Assembly: GCA_964554105.1 (NCBI GenBank)
Contig: CAZKNF010000032.1
Span: forward strand, 1 to 39,209
Reading direction: 5' to 3'
DNA from: CAZKNF01 sp964554105
GTDB lineage: Bacteria > Bacteroidota > Rhodothermia > Rhodothermales > VXPQ01
Length of the DNA: 39,209 nt
The position numbers and the translations under genes are program-made. Position 1 is the first letter of the stretch, and every line of letters starts with the position of its first letter. Shown piece by piece: positions 24,707 through 32,709 of this stretch. The notes beneath the pieces are model-generated. The model was not told where the DNA came from. It ran no database searches and worked only from the letters and a program-made list of their open reading frames with translations.

Positions 24707-24744
24707 TGAACAGCTCCCGCCGAAAGTATGAACAGCTCCCGCCG
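24707..24744. repeat. 16-bp direct repeat over the start of the mannonate dehydratase gene
   Basis: TGAACAGCTCCCGCCG occurs at 24707-24722 and again at 24729-24744, a 22-bp period. The second copy contains the start codon region (ATG 24728) and the first Ser-Ser-Arg codons. It could be a small slippage duplication or a repeated binding site. The period is not a multiple of three, so the copies are not in one frame. Confidence 0.8.
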
Positions 24745-25810
24745 TGATTTTCTGAAAAAGTCCGCCTCTGCTGCTGCATTCGCGGCCGCTGGATTCGGCA
24801 CCTCGCTTCCAGCCCTGGCTGCAGGGCCCCGTCGGATGAAGGACCCGGCGTCGGACTGGATGAAACTGTCGCTCGCCTATTTCTACGGCGGCGTTGCCGG
24901 AAGGCCGCAGCGGGTGATGCTGGCAAAGCAGATGGGCGTGCTGGGTGGTGTCGGAGGGGCCGGTCGAGACGTGGCCGAGACGAAGCGTGGCTATGAAGAG
25001 GCGGGTCTGGAATGGACGGTGCTGGAGGGCGTGAATCTCACGCGTGCGCAGCTGGGCGTCGACGGGTGGGACGAGGACATCGAGAATTTCATCTCGCTGA
25101 TGCGGGCGTGCTCCAGAGTAGGAATGGAAGTGATCTGCTACAACTGGATGCCCGCCGTCAGCTGGTCTCGCAGCGACACGACACGCGCAGACCGGGGCGG
25201 CTCGCTTGTCACGGCATTCGATCAGGAAGATGCCGATCAGTCGCTCACCGAATACGGCGGCGATTTCAGTCATGCCGATTTATGGGAAAATATGGAGGTT
25301 TTCCTCCATGCCGTCATCCCCGAGGCGGAGAAGCTCGGCATCAGGCTGGCACTGCATCCGGACGATCCGCCGGTGGACCGGCTGCGCGGCATTCCTCGCA
25401 TTATCACTTCCGTCGAAGCGCTAAAACGCGTGACCGAGATTGTCGATAGTACGAGCAATGGACTCTGTTTCTGTCAGGGCAGCATTGCGAGTCAGGGCGA
25501 GGACGTGGACGTTCCTGCGGCAATCAGATATTTCGGGGAGCGCGGCAAAATCCACTTCGTTCACTTCAGAGACATCCGCGGTACGCCACAGAATTTTGTC
25601 GAAGCGTGGCATGACGACGGGCAGACGGACATGCGCGCTGCGATGCAGGCATACTTCGACGTCGGTTTTCGTGGTCCGATTCGCCCCGATCACGTTCCAA
25701 CCATCACCGGCTACGAAGAAAATTTGCACCCGGGGTACAATGACCTGGGCACGCTGTTCGCATTCGGGTACATCAAAGGATTGATGGAAGCTGTGGCGAA
25801 AGGCGGCTAG
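24728..25810 (+). CDS. Tat-exported mannonate dehydratase (UxuA) homologue
   Basis: 360 residues. The N-terminus SSRRDFLKKSASAAAFAA is a twin-arginine signal followed by a hydrophobic stretch. The catalytic barrel matches UxuA: LALHPDDPPVDRLRG, CQGSIASQGEDV, HFVHFRDIRGTPQNFVEAWHDDGQTDM and GYNDLGTLFAFGY. UxuA removes water from D-mannonate to give 2-keto-3-deoxygluconate in glucuronate breakdown. That enzyme is usually cytoplasmic, so a secreted form is notable and may have another substrate. No uxuB, kdgK or other pathway genes are nearby. There is no clear Shine-Dalgarno sequence. Confidence 0.82.
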   Translation: MNSSRRDFLKKSASAAAFAAAGFGTSLPALAAGPRRMKDPASDWMKLSLAYFYGGVAGRPQRVMLAKQMGVLGGVGGAGRDVAETKRGYEEAGLEWTVLEGVNLTRAQLGVDGWDEDIENFISLMRACSRVGMEVICYNWMPAVSWSRSDTTRADRGGSLVTAFDQEDADQSLTEYGGDFSHADLWENMEVFLHAVIPEAEKLGIRLALHPDDPPVDRLRGIPRIITSVEALKRVTEIVDSTSNGLCFCQGSIASQGEDVDVPAAIRYFGERGKIHFVHFRDIRGTPQNFVEAWHDDGQTDMRAAMQAYFDVGFRGPIRPDHVPTITGYEENLHPGYNDLGTLFAFGYIKGLMEAVAKGG

Positions 25811-25873
25811 CAACAGAGTGACAGCTCACCCCTGGAGCCTGTGAATGAGCCCAAGAAGGCGGTCAACGTCCTT

Positions 25874-26620
25874 CTAGTGCCGCACGCGAATCCCAAAGTG
25901 AGGGACGAGCAAGTCGGTGCGCGACTCGACCGAGTCGAACACGAGACGTCCGTCGATCTCAGTCCAGGAGCTCTCACCGACGTATTCGGCTTTCGATCCG
26001 AAGAGATACCGCACGCCTCCGTAGAGCGAGATCATTGCCGGGTCGTCCTTCCAGACAGAGTGGTATTCATAGACGGCAAGCTCCAATCCGCCGCCGAAGC
26101 CGTAGCTGAATGCAAGATCTTTGATGCGGGAATCCTGCGAGATGCCGCGTTGGAAGACGATCACGTCGCTGTCGACGCGGACGCGTGTGGAAAAGGCCTT
26201 GACGCCGGCAAGGGCGTCGACATACGGCTGAATGACGCCCCCCGTGGGCTGAAGCCTTACGACGAAATGGCCGAGAAGCACGTTCTTCGCCACGTCCACG
26301 TTCAGGGCTTCGACGGGAATGGCGAGACCAGGATCAATGCCGCCATCGAGCACGGTGCTGTGAATGCTCAGGCGCGAATCCATTCCGTAGTTCATATAAC
26401 CGACGTCCGTGCCGAGGATTAGAGGCAGGCCGGGTACTCGACCTCCGATGAGTGCTCCGATCCCGAATGCGTTGTTGTCGATGCCGTCGTCGAGATCACC
26501 CTGCGGGATGCCCATCGTGACGTGCACGTCGGCGCGCACCTCGCCCGGATTTTGATTCTGCGCAGAGGCGGTAGAGAATCCCACGATACACGCCAGCACA
26601 AGAGTAAAAGTCCATTTCAT
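25874..26620 (-). CDS. Outer-membrane beta-barrel protein
   Basis: 248 residues. The signal peptide MKWTFTLVLACIVGFSTASA is followed by alternating strands typical of an 8-stranded barrel, with Gly/Tyr-rich segments such as GIGALIGGRVPG and YGFGGGLELAVYEY. There is no plug or known enzymatic motif. AGGTAGG lies just upstream of the ATG. The probable location is the outer membrane; its ligand is unknown. It is divergent from the LLM oxidoreductase gene. Confidence 0.65.
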   Translation of the reverse strand: MKWTFTLVLACIVGFSTASAQNQNPGEVRADVHVTMGIPQGDLDDGIDNNAFGIGALIGGRVPGLPLILGTDVGYMNYGMDSRLSIHSTVLDGGIDPGLAIPVEALNVDVAKNVLLGHFVVRLQPTGGVIQPYVDALAGVKAFSTRVRVDSDVIVFQRGISQDSRIKDLAFSYGFGGGLELAVYEYHSVWKDDPAMISLYGGVRYLFGSKAEYVGESSWTEIDGRLVFDSVESRTDLLVPHFGIRVRH

Positions 26621-26764
26621 TTTCCTACCTCACCGGATCTGGGGCGGAATAGTGCATATGTTAGTATCGGGTACGTCGCATTATGCTCCGAATTTCCAGA
26701 GCGATGCAAGACCGTCACAATTGGATCCTGAGACCCGTCACATCCGAATTCGAAATTGCATCAT

Positions 26765-27871
26765 ATGATGGAACTGGGCATCTACTCGTTCGCTGAGCTC
26801 ACACCGGATGCGCGCACTGGTCAATCGGTCACACCTCACGAGCGCCTGCGAGACCTTCTAGAGGAGATCGAGCTGGCCGATCAGGTCGGGCTCGACGTAT
26901 TCGGGGTCGGCGAACATCATCGCCCAGATTTTGCGGTGTCGGCGCCGGCGGTCGTGCTGGCCGCTGCGGCCGAGCGCACCCAGAGCATCAGGTTGACGAG
27001 CGCGGTCAACGTACTGAGCTCCGATGATCCGGTTCGCGTCTTCCAGCAATTCTCGACGGTCGATCTGCTTTCCGGCGGTCGCGCCGAGATCATGGTCGGC
27101 CGCGGGTCCTTCATCGAGTCGTTTCCGCTATTTGGCTACGACCTGGACTCCTACGATGAGTTGTTTTCGGAGAAGCTCGACCTGCTTCTGATGCTGCGCG
27201 AGCATGAGCGCGTCCGCTGGTCCGGCACACATCGAGCCCCGCTGAACGGGCAGGGCGTGTATCCTCGTCCCATTCAGCGCCCGCTTCCCGTCTGGATCGC
27301 AGTGGGAGGGACCCCTGCATCGGCCGCTCGCGCCGGAAGGCTGGGTCTTCCGATGGCGCTCGGCATCATCGGAGGCTTGCCCGAGCGCTTCGCTCCGTTC
27401 GCCGAGCTGCACCGGCAATCGGCCACTGAATCAGGCCATGACCCACCCGCGTTGAGCATCAATTCGCACGGCTACATCGCGACGGAATCGAAGCGGGCGG
27501 CCGACGAGGCGTTTCCGCCGTTTGCCGCAACTATGGACCGAATCGGACGAGAGCGTGGCTGGCCACCGATGACGCGAGAAGCTTTCGAGGGATCGCGAAC
27601 CCTGCGAGGCGCCAACTTCGTCGGAAGTCCCGCGGAAGTCATCGAGAAAATCCTATTTCAACATGAGATCTTCAGCCACGACAGATTTCTGGTGCAATTC
27701 AGCGTCGGGACGCTTCCGCACGCACAGGTCATGCGGTCCATNNNNNNNNNNNNNNNNNNNNNNNNNNNNNNNNNNNNNNNNNNNNNNNNNNNNNNNNNNN
27801 NNNNNNNNNNNNNNNNNNNNNNNNNNNNNNNNNNNNNNNNNCGGCGCGAGCTCGGCAGCCGGAAGGATTGA
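26765..27871 (+). CDS. LLM-class flavin-dependent oxidoreductase, crossed by gap
   Basis: The start is placed at ATG 26765, with ATG 26768 next. A TTG at 26756 in the same frame is less likely. Luciferase-like (beta/alpha)8 motifs: MMELGIYSFAEL, FGVGEHHRPDFAVSAPAV, VNVLSSDDPVRVFQQF and PVWIAVGGTPASA. These bind FMN or F420 for oxidation or reduction. The frame reaches the 100-N gap at 27742 after HAQVMRS and reads on after it as RRELGSRKD then stop. Relatives usually have about a dozen residues between these two stretches, so the real gap is likely shorter than 100 bp. Confidence 0.75.
   Translation: MMELGIYSFAELTPDARTGQSVTPHERLRDLLEEIELADQVGLDVFGVGEHHRPDFAVSAPAVVLAAAAERTQSIRLTSAVNVLSSDDPVRVFQQFSTVDLLSGGRAEIMVGRGSFIESFPLFGYDLDSYDELFSEKLDLLLMLREHERVRWSGTHRAPLNGQGVYPRPIQRPLPVWIAVGGTPASAARAGRLGLPMALGIIGGLPERFAPFAELHRQSATESGHDPPALSINSHGYIATESKRAADEAFPPFAATMDRIGRERGWPPMTREAFEGSRTLRGANFVGSPAEVIEKILFQHEIFSHDRFLVQFSVGTLPHAQVMRSXXXXXXXXXXXXXXXXXXXXXXXXXXXXXXXXXXRRELGSRKD
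27742..27841. other. Assembly gap (100 N)
   Basis: A run of exactly 100 N inside the 3' end of the LLM oxidoreductase gene. The flanking protein segments suggest that only about 30-40 bases are missing. Confidence 0.99.
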
Positions 27872-27923
27872 CGGGGCACTTACGCTAGATAGCCCGAGAA
27901 CTACGAATAAATCGACCTGAACG

Positions 27924-28580
27924 ATGCAAATTGTCATAGCTGGTGCACACGGAAAAGTCGCAATGCAGCTTCACCCGCTCCTCAGGGAGCGCGGCCACGC
28001 GGTTCGTGGTCTCATCCGCAACCCGGACCAGTCCGATGATCTCCGAAGGGTCGAGGTCGACCCGGTCGTATGCGATCTCGAGGCGGAACAGGATATTTCG
28101 GATGCGGTCGGGCCGGCGGACGCCGTCGTATTCGCAGCGGGAGCCGGTCCCGGTAGCGGAGCGGCGCGGAAGTTTACGATGGATCGAGACGGGGCGATCA
28201 AGCTCATCGTTGCAGCACGCCGAAACGGCATCCGGCGCTACCTTATGGTGTCGGCGATGAATGTGGAAGAACCGCGAGGTGGCGACGTGTTTCAAGCATA
28301 TTCTCGAGCTAAAGCCGAGGCCGACGCCGCGCTGCGCGAGAGTGGCCTCGACTATACCATCATCAGACCGGGACGACTCACGGACGACGCTGCCACCGGA
28401 CGCGTAGCTATTGCGCGGGAGCTGCCCAGATCTGACATTCCGCGTGCGGACGTCGCCGCCGTGCTGGCGGAGGTTCTGGAGCACCCGGGAACGGTCGGCC
28501 ACCAGTTTGACGCGACGTCCGGCGATCGGACGATTCGCGAGGCGATCGACGCTGCCATTGAAGATGCGTCATCCGACTGA
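27924..28580 (+). CDS. NAD(P)-binding reductase (NmrA/YwnB-like atypical SDR)
   Basis: 218 residues. The N-terminal Rossmann motif is IVIAGAHGKVAMQL, where GxxGxxA replaces the usual third Gly. It then has DAVVFAAGAGPGSG, IRRYLMVSAMNVE, YSRAKAEADAAL, LDYTIIRPGRLTDD and ISRADVA-like IPRADVAAVL. This subgroup binds NADP and acts as a redox sensor or flavin/biliverdin-type reductase. The substrate is not determinable. The 3' end overlaps the convergent DUF72 gene by 12 bp. Confidence 0.8.
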   Translation: MQIVIAGAHGKVAMQLHPLLRERGHAVRGLIRNPDQSDDLRRVEVDPVVCDLEAEQDISDAVGPADAVVFAAGAGPGSGAARKFTMDRDGAIKLIVAARRNGIRRYLMVSAMNVEEPRGGDVFQAYSRAKAEADAALRESGLDYTIIRPGRLTDDAATGRVAIARELPRSDIPRADVAAVLAEVLEHPGTVGHQFDATSGDRTIREAIDAAIEDASSD

Positions 28581-29345
28581 TTCCGCCTTGGCATTCTCCT
28601 CCGCGGCCTTTTCCAGGCCGAGCCGGTCCATCAGCTTCAGTGCGTCGTAGGGCGCGGCGCCTTCCGAATCGTTGTCAAAGTAGACGTGCACGTCGCGTCC
28701 TTCTTTCATCCAGCCGCTAATCTTGCGTGCCCAGGCATCGAGTCCACTCGAGCTGTAGCTGGAGGCGTACGTCCGCGTGTGTCCGTGCAGCCGGACGTAG
28801 ACCAGATCGGTCGTCACGGCATTCCAGAGCGGCCAGTCCGCGGCGTCGGATTGGCAGACGGCAAGATTGTGGCGGGACATCACTTCTGCGACCTCATCCG
28901 TGAACCATGATCTGTCGCGGAATTCCACGCTGTGGCGCACCGCTCTCCACCTGCTCGTGAGCGTCCTGGCGAAGCGTTCCAGGCGCTGAACATTACAGGA
29001 GAATTGAGACGGTAATTGCCAGACCACGACGGCCAGCTTCTTCTCGAACGGCCGCATATTGTCTCTGGATGTTATGACCGTTTCATTCGCATCCAGCAGC
29101 TTCTTGTTGTGAGTGACAAAGCGATGGCCCTTGGCCGCGAACGTGAAGTCACCGGGCGTACGATCGAGCCACTGCCGGAAGGTTTTGTCCGACTGCAGCC
29201 GGTAGAAGGTGCCGTTTACTTCCAGCGCCGTAAAGCGGGACGCGCAGTGTTCCAGCCACCGGTTCCTGGGAATGTCCTGATAGAATCCAGCCTTCCAGCC
29301 GTCGTAGTTCCAGCCACTGGTGCCGATGAATGCTTTTCCCGACAT
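28569..29345 (-). CDS. DUF72 (YecE-like) protein
   Basis: 258 residues. It opens with FIGTSGWNYDGWKAGFYQD and then ALEVNGTFYRLQSD, FTFAAKGHRFVTHNKKL, VVWQLPSQF, SVEFRDRSWF, LVYVRLHGHT and DVHVYFDNDSEGAAPYDAL. This is the ordered motif set of DUF72, a TIM-barrel family of unknown activity. Full length. Minus strand, downstream of the aldo/keto reductase after 152 bp that hold nothing recognisable. Confidence 0.9.
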   Translation of the reverse strand: MSGKAFIGTSGWNYDGWKAGFYQDIPRNRWLEHCASRFTALEVNGTFYRLQSDKTFRQWLDRTPGDFTFAAKGHRFVTHNKKLLDANETVITSRDNMRPFEKKLAVVVWQLPSQFSCNVQRLERFARTLTSRWRAVRHSVEFRDRSWFTDEVAEVMSRHNLAVCQSDAADWPLWNAVTTDLVYVRLHGHTRTYASSYSSSGLDAWARKISGWMKEGRDVHVYFDNDSEGAAPYDALKLMDRLGLEKAAEENAKAESVG

Positions 29346-29497
29346 CGATTCGCTGCAGGTTGATCCGCTGCATATTCGCTCGTAAATCTCGAATGTGGTA
29401 CGAAATTCTGCAGCCTCGCGGTCCAGTGAAAGGAAACGGGATGGTCACGAAACGCGCAGGGCCCGACCTGCGCCTGGTCAGAACTGCGCGGGCAGTG

Positions 29498-30457
29498 TTA
29501 CGCAGCCTGGAAGTCGTGCGTATGAATCTCATCCGCCTCCCGCAGTTCGTCGACGGAAAAGCCGGGCAGGTCGGCGACTGCAGCTCCGTCGCGCAGCTGC
29601 TCCGGATTGGCGGCCCCGCTCAGAACGAGCGAGACATGCGGATCGTCGAGCACCCATCGAAATGCCGCCTGTGGAAGGCTCGAGATCGGCGGCCGAATGA
29701 GGAATTCGAGCTGCTCGAGATAGTCGACGCGGGCGTTAATCTCTTCCCGAGAGTAGCGGGCGTTGAGATGTCCGGGTTCGAATACGGTGTCTCGTGTTAT
29801 CGTTCCCGAGAGAAACCCGTTTGCGAGCGACTCGCGCGCGACAATTCCGATTTCGTCGTCCGCCATGGCGTGAATAAATTTTCGTGCCTCGCGATTCATC
29901 AGGCTGTAGACGACCTGTACGACATCGATCCGACGTTCGTCCGCCCATCTGCGTGCCATCGGCTTTGTTTCGGCGAACTTCGAAATCGAATGGCCGATGA
30001 ATCGCACCTTTCCTTCCTGCTTCAGCCGATCCAGTTCGGCCCACACGTCGTCGTGGATGTCGTCAGGCCCAAAGGGTGAGTGGAAAAACAGCACGTCGAT
30101 GAAGTCGGTCCCGATCCGACGGAGGCTGCCCTCCACCGATTCTCTTGCGCGTGCTGCGTGGAAGTTCGGCGCCGCATCATCGGTAGAGTACCGCCCGAAT
30201 TTGCTGGAGACTAGCACGCGGTTTCGATCGGTTCCGAGTCCGCGCCCGAGAATTTCTTCCGCGATGCCGTCGCGATCGCGGCTGCCGTAGAGCGGCGCCG
30301 TATCAAACACGTTGATGCCATATTCCAACCCGGCGCGGATCGTCTCGAGGGCTGCAGATTCCGGAACCCTCCCGTAGATCTGCGATGCGAAAGCCCAGGT
30401 GCCGAGTCCTATTTCGCTGCAGCGGAGATTGGTGCGTCCGAGAGTTCGATAGTTCAT
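29498..30457 (-). CDS. Aldo/keto reductase
   Basis: 319 residues, a typical AKR (beta/alpha)8 barrel. The catalytic set is visible: Asp and Tyr in NVFDTAPLYGSRD, Lys in VLVSSKFGR and His in LFFHSPF. The C-terminal LVLSGAANPEQLRD binds the cofactor NADP(H). The start codon overlaps the stop codon of the creatininase-family gene (ATGA), so the two are translationally coupled. It probably reduces or oxidises a sugar- or aldehyde-like substrate linked to the amidohydrolase's product. Confidence 0.9.
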   Translation of the reverse strand: MNYRTLGRTNLRCSEIGLGTWAFASQIYGRVPESAALETIRAGLEYGINVFDTAPLYGSRDRDGIAEEILGRGLGTDRNRVLVSSKFGRYSTDDAAPNFHAARARESVEGSLRRIGTDFIDVLFFHSPFGPDDIHDDVWAELDRLKQEGKVRFIGHSISKFAETKPMARRWADERRIDVVQVVYSLMNREARKFIHAMADDEIGIVARESLANGFLSGTITRDTVFEPGHLNARYSREEINARVDYLEQLEFLIRPPISSLPQAAFRWVLDDPHVSLVLSGAANPEQLRDGAAVADLPGFSVDELREADEIHTHDFQAA

Positions 30458-31209
30458 GAGGCGTAACGTTTAATTTTTTCCTGGATGAGAGGAAGCGCGC
30501 GCTTGACGAACAGAGCCAGCATCTCGGCGCCTTCGTCGGAGGACGAGTTCCTCGGATCCTCCCCCCATACGCCGTCCTCGTCAAGTGTGGCCGGGCGATC
30601 GGCGGGCAGCAGCGACAGATCGACGAGATCGGGATCGAAGAGCAGCTGAAACGACGTTTCGCCGCGCGCCGCGTGATTGGAAGGATACCGATCCTGCATC
30701 GGCTCGAACGAAGGGATCAGCAGGGATCCGCATTCCGAATGCGCCGACCCGAAACGGTCGATTGACGATCGGAGTGCGTCGACGTGTCCGCTTCCGCAGT
30801 GTCCCGTGACGATGACGACGAGGCGGAAGCCTTCTTCGGCGAGCTGCTGAAGATATTGCTCGCATAAGTCCCGCACGGTGCCGTCCGGATGCTCTATCGA
30901 ATGAGGAAAGCCCTTGTACGGTTTGATGGTGTCGGTAGCGATATAGACTACCGGTAGCACAACGCCTCCTGTCGAGCGCGCGAGCGCAAGGCACTGCCCG
31001 TGCGCCTGCATCCCATCGAGGCCGATCGGGTTGTGATAGCTGTGCCATTCGAGCGCACCCCACGGCAGGTAGGCGATGGGAACGCGTTCTCGGATGGTCT
31101 CGATCTGGTGCGGTCGGAGCCGCTCGTAGCGGCCCCAGGTCGGATGGTCGTTCATAGAAACGTTAATTTGCGCTGCACGGGCCCGGCCAGTCCGCAAGCG
31201 AGATGGCAT
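30454..31209 (-). CDS. Creatininase-family amidohydrolase
   Basis: 251 residues. The metal-binding part is YLPWGALEWHSYHNPIGLDG, with Glu/His and then Asp, followed by VIVTGHCGSGH and ARGETSFQLLFDP. Members open cyclic amides, as in creatininase, or cleave formamidopyrimidine-type substrates. The start at 31209 is chosen because AGGAGG lies six bases upstream. Family similarity begins only around Met19 (31155), which has no ribosome-binding site. The gene follows the FecR-PASTA gene by 63 bp on the same strand and is coupled to the AKR, so the four minus-strand genes may form one transcript. Confidence 0.8.
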   Translation of the reverse strand: MPSRLRTGRARAAQINVSMNDHPTWGRYERLRPHQIETIRERVPIAYLPWGALEWHSYHNPIGLDGMQAHGQCLALARSTGGVVLPVVYIATDTIKPYKGFPHSIEHPDGTVRDLCEQYLQQLAEEGFRLVVIVTGHCGSGHVDALRSSIDRFGSAHSECGSLLIPSFEPMQDRYPSNHAARGETSFQLLFDPDLVDLSLLPADRPATLDEDGVWGEDPRNSSSDEGAEMLALFVKRALPLIQEKIKRYAS

Positions 31210-31272
31210 GCGCTTCCTCCTGGTCGACGGCAGTGTAGAAGTGCAAATGTCGTCTTGTACACGTCTGCTGCA

Positions 31273-32709
31273 TCACTCAATGATCGCAAATCCCACGGTG
31301 ACGTCGACGGTGGAGTTGCACTCCAGCTGCGTATCGGCTGCCGGCCGCTGGAACGTGACGGTATCTCCCGCCTCCAGTCGCGTGACGTTGCCGAGCCGGT
31401 ATCCTTGCCCACTCAGTCTAGCGGCGGCCTGGCGTTCGCTCAGCCCTTCGAGATCAGGAACGATACAGCCGCGGGCGAACGCGACGTCGACAGCGCTGCC
31501 GGTCGGGACGAGCGTGCCGGCCGTCGGCTGATGCTGCACAACGGTGCCCGGCCGCTGCCGCGATCGTACTTCCGAGGTCTCACCGACGCGAAGATTGGCT
31601 GCTCTCAGGCGACGCGCGGCTTCGGGTCGGGTCGCGTTCACGAGGCGCGGCACGCGAACGCCGGCGACCGAGACCTCAAGCTCCACGCGGGTGCCGAGTT
31701 CTACCCGCCGGCCAGCGCGTGGGTCCTGACTGAGTACGACGTCGCCCGATCCTTCCTGCGGCAGTTCGGTGACCGTGCCGAGTTCCAGTCCGGCGCGTCG
31801 AAGAAGTCTCTCTGCCTGCTCGAGCGAGCGATCCGTGACGTTCGGTATCTCGACGGAAGCTTCTTCGATCACCAGATCCACGGGGTCCCCGACGCGATGG
31901 GCAGAGCCGCCCGGCGGTTCCTGGCTGATAACCGCGCCGGCCTCCGCATTGCCGGTGATTTGATAGCGAACACTCCCGATTTCGAGCCGCTCTTCCGTCA
32001 GCGCGTTTCGAGCTTCTCTCTCCAGCATGCCCATAACCGGCGGCACCTGGACGGTCGTCAGGAGCTCGACTTCGCGGGCCCATCCAATCTGGCTTTCGAC
32101 TTCATCCGGAGTCATCTCGGGCAACCGCTCGGGGGGACGGGTTCCCCTGATGATCCCCCACTCGCGTGGTCCGTATACAACCGGCGCCCAGAGGGTGTCG
32201 GCCTTCGGCGAGACCCTTACAATCCCCTCCAGCACGGCGACCTCTACCTCATCGTCGGGTGCGACGGAAAAGAGAAACGCAGTACCCTCGGCGCCGGCCG
32301 TCGTGAACTCGCTTTCTACTTCGAGCTCTTCGCGAATCTCCTCGAGCTGCTTTCGAATCTCGTAGAACACCTTTCCAATCTTCACAAAGATCGACGGATT
32401 TTCGAGCACGACGTCGGTCGCGGGGCCGAGCGTCACTTCATAGGCGTCGTCCAGCACGTGCAGAACGGCCCGGGTGTCGGCCCCGGTGACGATCTCATCA
32501 TCCTTTCGAAGGATCATGTTCAGCTCGGCGGGGATGATCTGGTCATTCCGGATAATCTCGATGCCGCGAATGTCTGCGCCGGCGACCGCCTCATCTTCTA
32601 CTACCACGCCTTCCAGCGTGCCGTACGAGCCGGCACAGGCCGCCAGGGCGATGCTGAGTGCGAGGATCGCCGCACTGAGCCGGAATCCGGTGTGTGGCTT
32701 TGTACTCAT
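31273..32709 (-). CDS. FecR-PASTA lipoprotein
   Basis: 478 residues. The start at ATG 32709 overlaps the stop of the CHAT-CHASE2 gene (ATGA), so the two are coupled. A longer frame (32745) overlaps more and hides the lipoprotein signal, whose lipobox ALAAC places the lipidated Cys at residue 25. Residues ~65-170 form a FecR-like domain (IIRNDQIIP, ADTRAVLHVLD, TAGAEGTAFLF). From ~220 there are four PASTA repeats, marked by PPVMGM, IPNVTDRS, VPRLVNAT and VPDLEGLS with recurrent SQEPPGG-like turns. PASTA domains usually bind peptidoglycan or its fragments in kinases and PBPs. Here they are surface- or periplasm-facing and may sense wall damage. Confidence 0.85.
   Translation of the reverse strand: MSTKPHTGFRLSAAILALSIALAACAGSYGTLEGVVVEDEAVAGADIRGIEIIRNDQIIPAELNMILRKDDEIVTGADTRAVLHVLDDAYEVTLGPATDVVLENPSIFVKIGKVFYEIRKQLEEIREELEVESEFTTAGAEGTAFLFSVAPDDEVEVAVLEGIVRVSPKADTLWAPVVYGPREWGIIRGTRPPERLPEMTPDEVESQIGWAREVELLTTVQVPPVMGMLEREARNALTEERLEIGSVRYQITGNAEAGAVISQEPPGGSAHRVGDPVDLVIEEASVEIPNVTDRSLEQAERLLRRAGLELGTVTELPQEGSGDVVLSQDPRAGRRVELGTRVELEVSVAGVRVPRLVNATRPEAARRLRAANLRVGETSEVRSRQRPGTVVQHQPTAGTLVPTGSAVDVAFARGCIVPDLEGLSERQAAARLSGQGYRLGNVTRLEAGDTVTFQRPAADTQLECNSTVDVTVGFAIIE

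Noticed and set aside
20842..27841. A mobile element or integration site between the first two gaps
   Set aside because: No transposase, integrase, terminal inverted repeats or tRNA were found. The gaps look like assembly breaks.
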